Positions 26,811-35,368 of a stretch of 64,000 bases of DNA are shown here, piece after piece. This DNA is from Sporomusa sp. KB1 (GTDB taxonomy: Bacteria; Bacillota; Negativicutes; Sporomusales; Sporomusaceae): contig NZ_VLKC01000002.1 in NCBI RefSeq assembly GCF_007830295.1, positions 3,346,748-3,410,747 of the forward strand, written 5' to 3'. How positions within the stretch are numbered: position 1 is the stretch's first letter; the number at the start of each line of letters is the position of its first letter. Below the pieces are notes generated by a model. The model searched no databases, had not been told where the DNA came from, and saw only the letters and a program-made list of their open reading frames with translations. A program made the translations under genes and the position numbers.

Positions 26811-28055
26811 GTGATCAAAGCCAATCCGGTGAGAATTGAAACAAGACTGCGCACCATTGCCGGTTTTACCGCGGAAACGGGCCGGATTACCCGCCCGACC
26901 TATTCACAGGCCTGGGTGGAAGCGGTGACCTATCTACGCAGCGAAATGGAAGCGATGGACATGAAAGTTCGTATGGATACTTTCGGCAACCTGATCGGTT
27001 GCTATAATCCGGCGAACAGTAACGAAAAACCGGTGGCAATCGGTTCGCATATCGACAGTGTGGCCAACGCCGGCGCCTATGACGGTGTTGCCGGCGTTGT
27101 AGTTGGCCTTGAACTGGTGTCGATGCTGCATGAAAATCATGTGGTGCCGCCGTTTCCGGTCGAAGTCCTGGCAACTGCGGAAGAGGAAGGCCTTGTCTGC
27201 CAGAAAGGGTATTTCGGGGCGCGTTTTATGACCGGTGACATGAGTGTGGATGAGATGCTGGCTTATAAAAATGCCGACGGAAAAAACCTGGAAGTTCTCA
27301 GAGCGGAAAGCGGACTCTTTGCGGGCCGGCCCTTTGGGACCGACAGCGGCTGGGCCAGGAACTATTACAGCCGGTTTATGGAAGTGCACGTCGAGCAGGG
27401 TGCAGTACTTGCGTCCCAAGGCTGTGATGTGGGCATCGTGCGGGGGATTGTCGGCATTGGTCGGCTATTCTTTGAATTTCAGGGAGAAGCAGACCATGCC
27501 GGGCCTACGGTCATGAAAGACCGCCGGGATGCAATGGTGGCCGCCGCCGATCTGATACTGAAGGTCTGGGAAATCGGTCAGGCGCATAGCGGCAGGGCGG
27601 TGACAACAGTCGGCCGCATTGCCAATTACCCCAATATCCATAATGTCATTTCCGGCCAGGCCGCGCTTGTTGTCGACTTCCGGTCAGAGGATGACGGGCT
27701 GGCCAGGCGACTGGCGGGTGAGATCAAGGAATATGCTATGAGCCTACAGGAAAAGTATGGGCTTGAAGTGCGGCTGGACAAGGAAATCTATACGCCTGTC
27801 CAACAGTTCTCGGAAAAACTGCTGGACTGCTACCGGGCGCTGCAGATTCCTAATTCTATGGAGTTATACAGCTGGGCCGGGCATGATGCCAAGGCATTTG
27901 CCCAGGTCACCGACACCGCTATGATTTTCATGCCCAGCATCGGCGGCAAGAGCCACTGTCCGGAGGAATATACGAAAGTAGAAAGCTTCGAACTGGTCTG
28001 CGACAACCTCATCCGTCTATTCCTCCCGGCAGTCACCGGTATTGTCGCTCCGTAA
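26811..28055 (+). CDS. Zn-dependent amidohydrolase of the carbamoylase/beta-ureidopropionase family
   Basis: A 414-residue M20-fold enzyme starting at GTG. Metal ligands are visible: GSHIDSVANAGAYDGVAGV near residue 78 (His, Asp), AEEEG near 122 (Glu), EVHVEQG near 190 (His) and GGKSHCPEEYT near 385 (His). The dimer-lid GEADHAGPTVMKDRRDA near 222 is typical of N-carbamoyl-L-amino acid hydrolase, beta-ureidopropionase and allantoate amidohydrolase. It cleaves the ureido group of an N-carbamoyl amino acid to give CO2, ammonia and the amino acid. With the hydantoinase and PreA of this block it would be the last step of reductive pyrimidine degradation. GTGAGGTG precedes the start. Confidence 0.9.
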   Translation: MIKANPVRIETRLRTIAGFTAETGRITRPTYSQAWVEAVTYLRSEMEAMDMKVRMDTFGNLIGCYNPANSNEKPVAIGSHIDSVANAGAYDGVAGVVVGLELVSMLHENHVVPPFPVEVLATAEEEGLVCQKGYFGARFMTGDMSVDEMLAYKNADGKNLEVLRAESGLFAGRPFGTDSGWARNYYSRFMEVHVEQGAVLASQGCDVGIVRGIVGIGRLFFEFQGEADHAGPTVMKDRRDAMVAAADLILKVWEIGQAHSGRAVTTVGRIANYPNIHNVISGQAALVVDFRSEDDGLARRLAGEIKEYAMSLQEKYGLEVRLDKEIYTPVQQFSEKLLDCYRALQIPNSMELYSWAGHDAKAFAQVTDTAMIFMPSIGGKSHCPEEYTKVESFELVCDNLIRLFLPAVTGIVAP

Positions 28056-28080
28056 GTCCAAGTTGAAAGGAGGCTGCTTT

Positions 28081-29241
28081 ATGCATCCGGAAATGGAAAT
28101 GCTGCGATGCTTTATTGTGCGCGGTGGTACCAGCAAAGGTGTTTTCATCATGAAAAATGACCTGCCCCGGGATGCCGCCAGACGGGATGCTGTGATTCGG
28201 GCTATCTACGGCAGTCCTGATTTGCGCCAGATTGACGGCTTAGGGGGTGCGGACGTATTAACAAGCAAACTGGCGATTATTTCGCCGCCCAGCCGTCCCG
28301 ATGCCGATGTGGATTATACCTTCGGCCAGGTTAGCTTTGAAACAGAGTGTATTGATTATGGCGGCAACTGCGGCAATATTTCCGCCGCTGTAGGTCCCTT
28401 TGCCATTGATGAAGGTCTGGTCGAGCCTGTGGAACCGGTTACAACGGTTCGGATCCATTTGACCAATAGTAATAATATCCTTGTTGCCGCAGTGCCTGTG
28501 AAAAACGGGAAGGCAATGGTTGACGGCGACTTTGCCATTGACGGCTGCCCCGGCACCGGTGCGAGGATTACCCTGGACTGGTCCGATGTCTGCGGCGGAA
28601 TTACCGGCAAGCTTCTGCCGACCGGCAATCCCCGGGACAGTATTACCGTGGACGGCAGGACCTATACCGTATCAATTGTCGATGCCGGTAACCCGGTTGT
28701 GTTTATCCAGGCTGGTGAGCTGAATCTGAAAGGGACTGAGGCGCCGCCGGCGCTGGAAGGTAGTCCGGCTTTAATGGCGACGATTGAAAAAATCCGGGGG
28801 CAGGCCGCCGTGCTGTGCGGTATGGTTGATAACCCGGCAGCGGCCAAAGCCGTAAGTCCGTATGCCCCGTTTTTTGCCATAGTCAGCCCGCCGGCTGACT
28901 ACCTTGCCTATAACGGCAAGGCTATATCTGCCGGTGAAGTAGATATTGTAGCGAGACTACTGTTTATGCAAAAAGTCCATAAGACCTATCCGGTTACCGG
29001 CACAGTGGCAACCGGAGCGGCAGTACGCATCCCGGGGAGTGTTGCCTGGAATGTTCTACGGGCGGAAGCCCAGTCAAAAGTGACAGTACATATTGGTCAT
29101 CCGGGAGGCGTTATTCCCGTGGAAGCGGAAAGCTCAGAGGCCGGCGGGCAAATAAAGGTTACCAGGCTTGGTGTATACCGGACAGCCCGGAGAATCATGG
29201 AAGGGTATGTGTACGTTAGAAAATCAGTGTATCAGTCTTAG
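28081..29241 (+). CDS. PrpF-family isomerase (methylaconitate/methylitaconate isomerase-like)
   Basis: Started at the ATG after AAAGGAGGCTGCTTT; an in-frame start at 28042 would overlap the previous gene. 386 residues. The family start MLRCFIVRGGTSKGVFI, the loop GLGGADVLTSKLAII near residue 48 and YGGNCGNISAAVGPFAIDEG near residue 95 (with the catalytic Cys after Asn) define PrpF/diaminopimelate-epimerase-like isomerases. Members move the double bond of unsaturated tri- and dicarboxylates (2-methylaconitate, 4-oxalomesaconate, methylitaconate). Together with the MmgE/PrpD protein it points to an unsaturated carboxylic intermediate in this pathway. Confidence 0.88.
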   Translation: MHPEMEMLRCFIVRGGTSKGVFIMKNDLPRDAARRDAVIRAIYGSPDLRQIDGLGGADVLTSKLAIISPPSRPDADVDYTFGQVSFETECIDYGGNCGNISAAVGPFAIDEGLVEPVEPVTTVRIHLTNSNNILVAAVPVKNGKAMVDGDFAIDGCPGTGARITLDWSDVCGGITGKLLPTGNPRDSITVDGRTYTVSIVDAGNPVVFIQAGELNLKGTEAPPALEGSPALMATIEKIRGQAAVLCGMVDNPAAAKAVSPYAPFFAIVSPPADYLAYNGKAISAGEVDIVARLLFMQKVHKTYPVTGTVATGAAVRIPGSVAWNVLRAEAQSKVTVHIGHPGGVIPVEAESSEAGGQIKVTRLGVYRTARRIMEGYVYVRKSVYQS

Positions 29242-29277
29242 AAAAAATACATTTGTTTGCAGGAGGTTTATTATTAA

Positions 29278-30210
29278 ATGGATATGATCAAAGCAGCATT
29301 GAAGAGTTTAGGGTATCCGGAGCGGGATTGTTATGAACTGACGGCTTCGCCGCACCGGTTCCCGGACGGGGCGCATTACCGCAATGAAGTCGCCGGCATT
29401 GAGAATTTTCAAGTGCTGGAAGCTATGGTTGATGAAGCCGAGAAGAGACAGGTGCCAATTCACCGGATCATTGCCACCGTCGGCGGGGCGACACTGCTGA
29501 CTGACGCGGAATTGAAAGATATGGCGCAACTGGCCGCCGCAAAAAATATCGAGGTTATAATAACGCCCTGCACCAGCCGCGGCTGGGACAGCGGCCGCCA
29601 GATAACAACACCCGAAGGCATTGTTTCCGGGATGAGGATTCGCGGCGTTGATAATATGTATTATGTGCTTAAGTGTGTCGAAAGAAGCCTTGAAGCCGGC
29701 TTCAAGGGCTTCCTGGTCACGGATGAGGGACTGTTAACCGTGCTGGGGGAAATGCGGGCTAAAGGCTATATCCCGCAAGATGTCATTTTTAAGGTGTCTG
29801 TTTTCGCCGGCCATGGCACTCCGGCCAGCGCCAAACTTTTGCAAAAACTCGGAGCGGATACCTTTAATCCCCTGGCGGATTTAACCTTGCCGATGCTTGC
29901 TGCCATCCGCAGCGCCGTGAATTTGCCCATGGACGTTTATCTGGCTTTAGTGGACGGAATGGGCGGCTTCTACCGTTTCAGCGAGGCTGCCGAGATTGCC
30001 AAAATATGCGCACCGGTTTACTTTAAATTTGAGCCGGGCAAATCGGAGGGCGATATATATAAAACCTGGGTTGATACCGGCTACAAAGCTTATCTGGCAC
30101 GGGAAAAAGTGCGTCAGGTTCAGGCGGTTAGCGATTGGATCAAGCGGTTGGCGCCTGAACTGGTATGTTCTGCCCAGGCGGTTGCCGGCCTGAGCATACC
30201 AAAAGCGTAG
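29278..30210 (+). CDS. Unrecognised TIM-barrel-like protein of the pyrimidine cluster
   Basis: A 310-residue protein with no motif I can assign with confidence. Alternating strands and helices (IHRIIATVGGATL, NIEVIITPCTSRGWDSGR, GFKGFLVTDEGLL, VIFKVSVFAGHGTPASAKLL, LGADTFNPLADLTLPMLAAIRSA, VDGMGGFYRFSEAAEIA) look like a phosphate-binding beta/alpha barrel; some features recall U32-peptidase-like barrels. AGGAGG precedes the ATG. It lies between PrpF and the Ldh-type dehydrogenase in the same direction with 36- and 104-base gaps, so it probably belongs to the same pathway, as a lyase, hydrolase or isomerase of an unknown intermediate. Confidence 0.7.
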   Translation: MDMIKAALKSLGYPERDCYELTASPHRFPDGAHYRNEVAGIENFQVLEAMVDEAEKRQVPIHRIIATVGGATLLTDAELKDMAQLAAAKNIEVIITPCTSRGWDSGRQITTPEGIVSGMRIRGVDNMYYVLKCVERSLEAGFKGFLVTDEGLLTVLGEMRAKGYIPQDVIFKVSVFAGHGTPASAKLLQKLGADTFNPLADLTLPMLAAIRSAVNLPMDVYLALVDGMGGFYRFSEAAEIAKICAPVYFKFEPGKSEGDIYKTWVDTGYKAYLAREKVRQVQAVSDWIKRLAPELVCSAQAVAGLSIPKA

Positions 30211-30314
30211 TCTGGCCTGTTTGGCAGCAAAAGATAGTATACGACGCCGGCGGAGGCAATATTCTTTATATGTTGCTGTCCGTCGCAAAACGAAGGGTAT
30301 AGGGATGTGGTTCT

Positions 30315-31382
30315 ATGGCAGGGGAAGAGAAAATTGTCCGGGTAGATGCTGAGACGCTAAAAAAATGCTGTGATGCCATATTTGTGGCTGCCGGCATGCG
30401 GCAGGCAGAAGCCGGGCGGGTAAGCGACTGTCTTATCCAAGCAGATTTAATGGGAATGAATTCCCATGGCGTGATGCGGGTTCCGGCTTATGTCAGGCGT
30501 ATCGAGACCGGGGCCACACGCGCCGTCAGTACTATTGAAATTGTGAAAGAATCCGGCACAACCACATTGCTTGACGGCCACAATGGCATGGGGCAGGTCA
30601 TTGCCACCCAAGCTATGCAGATTTGCCTGGACAAAGCGGAGAAAGACGGTGTCGCTTTTACGGCCGTTCGCGGCAGCAACCACTTTGGCATGGCGCTAAC
30701 CTATTCGACAATGGCTTTGCCGCACGATATGATCGGCATGGTTTTTACGTCGCCGGCGGCCAAGCTGATGGCGCCATGGGGAGGCGCCGATCCTATTCTG
30801 GATAACAATCCGTTCTCGTTTGCAGTACCGTCAGGTGAGGAATACCCAGTGGTATTGGATATGGCAACAACCGTTGTTTCCCGGGGAAAAATTGCCGTGG
30901 CGGCTAAAAAGGGAGAAAAGATTCCTCTGGAGTGGGCTATGACAGCGGACGGGCTGCCGACCAATGATCCGCAGGCGGCTTTCAACGGGATACTGCTGCC
31001 GACAGGCGGTTATAAAGGTTACGGACTGACGGTTATTGTCGGCATCTTATCTGCCGTGTTATCAGGGGCGGCCATTTTGTCCACGGAAGTGACTGATTTT
31101 TATAACGATGTCAAACGACCGCAGAATATAGGGCATCTTTTTGGCGCTATTAAAATTGACCGGTTTTGCGAGCCCGGGATATTTAAAGCCAGAATGGATG
31201 AAATGATCAGGGAAATAAAGAACTGCCGGCTGGCGCCGGGGTCAGAACATATTTACCTTCCCGGTGAACGTGAATATGTTGCGGCGTCAGAAAACCAGGC
31301 TAAGGGAATACCGCTGGCGGTGACCGTGCTTGCCGACTTAAACTGCCTGGCCCAAAAGTACGGTATACGGCCCTCTCTGTGA
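30315..31382 (+). CDS. Malate/L-lactate/ureidoglycolate dehydrogenase family (Ldh_2) oxidoreductase
   Basis: A 355-residue protein of the NAD(P)-dependent Ldh_2 family, which is unrelated to classical lactate dehydrogenase. Hallmarks: the ADLMGMNSHGVMRVPAYVRRI block near residue 38 (catalytic His), LLDGHNGMGQVIA near 77, AVRGSNHFGMALTYS near 115 and PFSFAVPSGEEYPVVLDMATT near 170. Relatives oxidise ureidoglycolate, malate, sulfolactate or 2-oxo-acid/2-hydroxy-acid pairs. In this cluster it would oxidise a 2-hydroxy acid or reduce a 2-oxo acid made from the pyrimidine carbon skeleton. A LarA-like racemase in the same block would supply the needed hydroxy-acid isomer. The direction and the substrate are unknown. 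Confidence 0.88.
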   Translation: MAGEEKIVRVDAETLKKCCDAIFVAAGMRQAEAGRVSDCLIQADLMGMNSHGVMRVPAYVRRIETGATRAVSTIEIVKESGTTTLLDGHNGMGQVIATQAMQICLDKAEKDGVAFTAVRGSNHFGMALTYSTMALPHDMIGMVFTSPAAKLMAPWGGADPILDNNPFSFAVPSGEEYPVVLDMATTVVSRGKIAVAAKKGEKIPLEWAMTADGLPTNDPQAAFNGILLPTGGYKGYGLTVIVGILSAVLSGAAILSTEVTDFYNDVKRPQNIGHLFGAIKIDRFCEPGIFKARMDEMIREIKNCRLAPGSEHIYLPGEREYVAASENQAKGIPLAVTVLADLNCLAQKYGIRPSL

Positions 31383-31426
31383 GTAAGCTGCGTATAACAA
31401 AAAAATTCTAAAATGAGGTAATAAGC

Positions 31427-32629
31427 ATGAGTCATAAAGTGGATCTAACAACTGATTTTTGTGGAGTGCGGTTTCCTAACCCCTTCATCCTGGCGTCCGG
31501 GCCGGTAACGGATACTCCGGAAAAAGTATTGCGTGCCTTTAAAATGGGCTGGGGTGGGGCGATTCTGAAAACTATCTCCATGGAACCGGCAAAGCATGCC
31601 CAGGTAACGCCACGATTCAGCCGCGTAAAACAAGGTGCCAGTACGATTGGTTTTACCAATATGGAGCTTAGCAGCACGCACACGCTGGACTGGTGGGTGG
31701 AAACAGTAAAGAAAATTAAACGGGAATATCCTGATCATCCAATATTCGCCAGCATCATGCGAACTTCCAAGCGCACGCAGGAAGACTGGGTGACGGCAAC
31801 CAAGGCTTTTCAGGATGCGGGCATAGATGGCATTGAACTGAATTTTTCCTGTTCCCATGCCTTTCACTTCAGCGGTGGCGGCGCCTCCATCGGCAAAGAT
31901 CCGGAAGCAACCAAAACGATTGTGGAATGGGTTATGGCTGCTGCCAAAGTGCCGGTAGTGGCAAAACTTACCGTAGCGACATCGTACATTGGCCAAATAG
32001 CCAGAACCGCCATACTTGCGGGCGCAAACGGGATTACGGCAATAAACAGTGTTCCCGGGGTGGCAGGCTTTGATCTTGATACATTTACGCCCTCGCCGGC
32101 TGTTGACGGGTTTTCTTCCTTTACCGGCTACAGTGGTCCGGCAATAAAACCGATTGGCCTCCGGTGCGTGGGTGAAATCCTGCGGGAGAACTCGGTACCG
32201 GTCATGGGCTGCGGTGGAATATCGAATTGGAAAGATGCCGTCGATTACATGCTTATGGGGGCTAAAACGGTGCAGCTTTGTACGGCACCCATGTTGCAGG
32301 GCTTTGATATGATCGATGCCCTTACAACCGGCTTGACGGAGTATTTGGCCAAACGCGGCTATACAAGTCCGTTGGAACTGATTGGCGCAGGGTTTCCCAG
32401 TTATAGGGACCATCATTTATTATCCCGTGACTATACAGTTGTCGCCCAAGTTAACCGGGAAAAATGCAAAAAGTGCCGGGAGTGTTATCTTGCCTGCCGT
32501 GACAGCGCCAATGAAGCCATTGCCTGGACAGAAGCCGGGCCGGAAATCGAGCAAGAAAAATGCATTGGCTGCTCGCTCTGTCAGCAAGTGTGCCGGCAGC
32601 CGGGCTGCGTTAGCATGGAACGAGTATAA
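31427..32629 (+). CDS. preA: Dihydropyrimidine dehydrogenase PreA-like subunit with ferredoxin tail
   Basis: A 400-residue protein. Residues 1-315 are a dihydroorotate-dehydrogenase-like FMN barrel: LTTDFCGVRFPNPFILASGPVTDTPEKV near the start, LNFSCSHAF near residue 142, AKLTVATSYIGQIARTAILAGANGITAINS near residue 182 and PVMGCGGISNWKDAVDYMLMGA near 260 (flavin phosphate). Residues 340-398 carry two [4Fe-4S] motifs (CKKCRECYLAC, CIGCSLCQQVC). PreA with PreT reduces uracil and thymine to dihydropyrimidines. No preT is present, so electrons must come from another donor. The loop after NFSCSHAF has Ile-Gly where mammalian DPD has its catalytic Cys, so an unusual substrate or mechanism is possible. 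Confidence 0.88.
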   Translation: MSHKVDLTTDFCGVRFPNPFILASGPVTDTPEKVLRAFKMGWGGAILKTISMEPAKHAQVTPRFSRVKQGASTIGFTNMELSSTHTLDWWVETVKKIKREYPDHPIFASIMRTSKRTQEDWVTATKAFQDAGIDGIELNFSCSHAFHFSGGGASIGKDPEATKTIVEWVMAAAKVPVVAKLTVATSYIGQIARTAILAGANGITAINSVPGVAGFDLDTFTPSPAVDGFSSFTGYSGPAIKPIGLRCVGEILRENSVPVMGCGGISNWKDAVDYMLMGAKTVQLCTAPMLQGFDMIDALTTGLTEYLAKRGYTSPLELIGAGFPSYRDHHLLSRDYTVVAQVNREKCKKCRECYLACRDSANEAIAWTEAGPEIEQEKCIGCSLCQQVCRQPGCVSMERV

Positions 32630-32652
32630 TAATACTTTGGTAAGGTGATAGC

Positions 32653-34029
32653 ATGGATAAAAAAATGGATGTTGTCTTGCAAAATGTCCAGGTGGTCGGC
32701 GTAACCGGCATTGCAGCAAAAAACGTCGGCGTCGCTGACGGACGGATAGCGGTGATTGCAGAACCGTCATCCCACCTGTCAGGTGAGCGGCTGATTGAGG
32801 GGAAAGGACTTTTCCTGCTGCCGGGACTGATCGACACTCATATGCATGTCCGGGGGCCGGCTTTCAGTCAGCGGGAAGATTTTTTCAGCGGAACCGCAGC
32901 CGCGGCGGCCGGCGGTATTACCACGGTTCTGGAAATGCCGGTCAGCAAGCCGCCCACCTATTCGGTGGAGGTTTTACAAAACAGGCTTGCCTGTGCGGGC
33001 AGGCAGGCCCTGGTTGATTTTGCTTTTTACGGTGCGGCCGGCAAAGATAATGTGCAAGAGATTGCGGCTTTGGCCAAAGCCGGTGTTATCGGGTTTAAGA
33101 CCTTCACCCAAAGTGCTCCGGCAGGCAGGGAACAGGAATTTCGGGGGTTGTGCGCCCCCAGTTCCGCCGATTTATATGAGGTGTTTGCTGAGATCGGGAA
33201 AACCGGTTTGATTGCCGCTGTTCATGCTGAGGAAGATTCACTGATTGGGTATTTTGCCGGAAAAGATGACGATCCGTATTCGTTTGGCCGGCCGCCGGTC
33301 GTAGAACTTGAGGCTGTTGCCCGGTCGCTGGTATTGGCAAGGACGGCGGGTGCACGTCTGGCAATATGCCACACAAGCCTGCCCGAATCTGTGGAGCTTG
33401 TCGACAGCGCCCGGGGCTTAGGGCAGGAAGTGTACATGGAGACTTGTCTTCACTACCTGGTAGCTTCACACGAGGAAGTGAAAAAGGTCGGTCCCTTTGC
33501 AAAAATAAAACCGCCGCTGCGTGACAAAGAACGGGCGGCAAAGTTGTATCAAATGTATTGCCGCGGAAAATTGGATTATCTCGGCAGCGACCACGCGCCA
33601 TTTACCAAAGAAGAAAAGCTGGCCGAGCGGACGCCGGACGGGTTGGCAGCAACTGAACTTACTCTCCCGCTATTACTGGCAAGAGTCAAAAAAGGGGAAG
33701 TAACCCTGGAACGAATCGTAGAGACCTGTTGTCACAATCCTGCCAGAGTCTTTGGATTGTATCCGCGCAAAGGAGCAATCGCCGTTGGGGCCGACGCCGA
33801 CTTGGTCCTGCTGGATTTAAGCAAATCAACGCAGGTCCGGCTTGACTGTCTGAAAACCAGGGCTAAAGCCTGCGCTACGATTTACGAAGGCTGGGAAACC
33901 GGCGGTGAGATCGTGCTGACGATGGTGCGGGGGCAGGCTGTGATAGAGCGGGGCGAAATAACCGGCAAGCCGGGCTGGGGTCAGTTTATCCGGCCGGAAC
34001 CTGTGAGCAGTGCTTTACAAGTCATGTAG
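32653..34029 (+). CDS. Dihydropyrimidinase/hydantoinase/allantoinase-family cyclic amidase
   Basis: A 458-residue amidohydrolase. Binuclear-metal ligands can be followed: DTHMHVRG near residue 60 (His-x-His), the carboxylated Lys in GFKTFTQ near 146, AAVHAEED near 192 (His), AICHTSLPE near 236 (His) and LGSDHAPFTKEE near 308 (Asp). It opens a cyclic amide such as dihydrouracil, hydantoin, dihydroorotate or allantoin, and the carbamoylase of this block would act on the ring-opened product. Start ATG after AAGGTGATAGC, 24 bases behind preA, which fits an operon. The allantoinase-like motif order leaves the ring substrate open. Confidence 0.9.
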   Translation: MDKKMDVVLQNVQVVGVTGIAAKNVGVADGRIAVIAEPSSHLSGERLIEGKGLFLLPGLIDTHMHVRGPAFSQREDFFSGTAAAAAGGITTVLEMPVSKPPTYSVEVLQNRLACAGRQALVDFAFYGAAGKDNVQEIAALAKAGVIGFKTFTQSAPAGREQEFRGLCAPSSADLYEVFAEIGKTGLIAAVHAEEDSLIGYFAGKDDDPYSFGRPPVVELEAVARSLVLARTAGARLAICHTSLPESVELVDSARGLGQEVYMETCLHYLVASHEEVKKVGPFAKIKPPLRDKERAAKLYQMYCRGKLDYLGSDHAPFTKEEKLAERTPDGLAATELTLPLLLARVKKGEVTLERIVETCCHNPARVFGLYPRKGAIAVGADADLVLLDLSKSTQVRLDCLKTRAKACATIYEGWETGGEIVLTMVRGQAVIERGEITGKPGWGQFIRPEPVSSALQVM

Positions 34030-34040
34030 AGAGGAAAGAT

Positions 34041-35321
34041 GTGAGTAGGATGTGGAAAACGCTGGAGATACCGTGGTGCAAGGGAAAAAGGCATTTTAAG
34101 ATAGCCGAACAGGCATTGGCTTGGGTGGCTACGCCCAGAAACTATCCTGGCGTTAGCGACGAGCAGGGAGAAATCCTACGGGCCATCAGAACACCGGTTG
34201 GCAGTCTGCCGCTGCGAGAACTGGTTGCAAACGCTAAAGGGAAAAAAACCGCTATACTTGTTGATGATGCTACCCGGGTTACGCCGGTGCAAACAATCCT
34301 GCCTATTCTGCTGGACGAACTCAATGTGGCCGGCGTGCCTGACCAGCAGATTAAAGTTATACTGGCTCTCGGCAGCCACCGTTTTATGACCCCGGCAGAA
34401 ATTCGCAGTCGGCTTGGGCCTTGCACCGAACGGGTGGAGGCAATTAACCATGCCTACAACGATCCGGCCCAACTGGTCAGGTTGGGAACGACCACAGCCG
34501 GAACACCGATCATTGTCAGCCGGGTGTATTATGAAAGTGATATCAGTATCGGGATCAGCAATATTATCCCCCATTTCATCGCCGGGTGGTCGGGCGGCGC
34601 CAAGATAGTCCAGCCGGGTGTTTCCGGAGAGGAGACGACTGCCCGCATTCATCTCAATGGCAGTCTGTCCTGGCCAGCCATCCTGGGGAATCCGGAAAAT
34701 CCGATAAGGCATGAGATGGAAGAAGTAGCCCGGCTGTCCGGGTTAAAGATGGTAATCAATACTGTCCTGAATCTGGAGGAGAAGATTGTTAAGGTTATTG
34801 CGGGCGATATAGTGTTAGCGCACCGTGAAGCTGTCAGACACGCGCGGGAAATTTATGAGTTTCCGATCAGTGAACAACCGGATATTGTGATAGCCGGCTC
34901 ATATCCGGCCAATAAGGACTTCTGGCAGGCCGACAAGGCTCTGGCCGCAGCCGCATTAATGGTCAAGCCCGGGGGGACGGTCATATTGGCTGCACCCTGT
35001 GTTGAAGGCATCAGCCCGGAGCATCCGGTATTACTGGAACTGGGAGACTGCCCGCCGCGCGAAGTATACGAACGGGCGGCCGGCGGCGAATTTCAGGACC
35101 CGATCGGAGTAACGGCTCATATAAAAATCGGTGTGATGCGCGAAATGGCCAATGTGATTTTGGTTTCGCAGGGAGTTTCCCGGGTGGATACTGTGCGCAT
35201 GGGACTTCAGTATGCTCCTGACATTGACAGTGCGATTGCAATGGCACAGGCCAGACACGGGACAACGGCAAGAGTCGGGGTTATCACGCACGGGGCCGAC
35301 ATAGCGCCGGTACTCCGGTAA
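34041..35321 (+). CDS. LarA-family (nickel-pincer lactate racemase-like) protein
   Basis: A 426-residue protein beginning at GTG, 12 bases after the hydantoinase stop. The LarA fold is seen in KKTAILVDDATRVTP near residue 72, VILALGSHRFMTPAEIRSRLG near 105 (His), EAINHAYNDPAQL near 135 (His), GISNIIPHFIAGWSGGAKIVQPGVSG near 172, and KPGGTVILAAPC near 312. Lactate racemase uses a nickel-pincer nucleotide cofactor made by LarBCE; none of these is in the window. Many LarA relatives racemise other 2-hydroxy acids, which fits the Ldh-type dehydrogenase upstream. It is the last gene of the block; a dispersed-repeat fragment and the nrdJ copy follow directly. Confidence 0.87.
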   Translation: MSRMWKTLEIPWCKGKRHFKIAEQALAWVATPRNYPGVSDEQGEILRAIRTPVGSLPLRELVANAKGKKTAILVDDATRVTPVQTILPILLDELNVAGVPDQQIKVILALGSHRFMTPAEIRSRLGPCTERVEAINHAYNDPAQLVRLGTTTAGTPIIVSRVYYESDISIGISNIIPHFIAGWSGGAKIVQPGVSGEETTARIHLNGSLSWPAILGNPENPIRHEMEEVARLSGLKMVINTVLNLEEKIVKVIAGDIVLAHREAVRHAREIYEFPISEQPDIVIAGSYPANKDFWQADKALAAAALMVKPGGTVILAAPCVEGISPEHPVLLELGDCPPREVYERAAGGEFQDPIGVTAHIKIGVMREMANVILVSQGVSRVDTVRMGLQYAPDIDSAIAMAQARHGTTARVGVITHGADIAPVLR

Positions 35322-35344
35322 TACCGGACAAAAGACAAGGGCAA

Positions 35345-35368
35345 AGACAAGGGACGGTGGTACGTGCG
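35345..35368. repeat. Half copy of the dispersed inverted repeat at the nrdJ-fragment junction
   Basis: GGGACGGTGGTACGTGCGA combines the left arm of the repeat with the tail seen after copy B (GTGGTACGTGCGA at 9678-9690). The copied nrdJ segment begins directly after it, so this is the duplication breakpoint. Confidence 0.65.
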
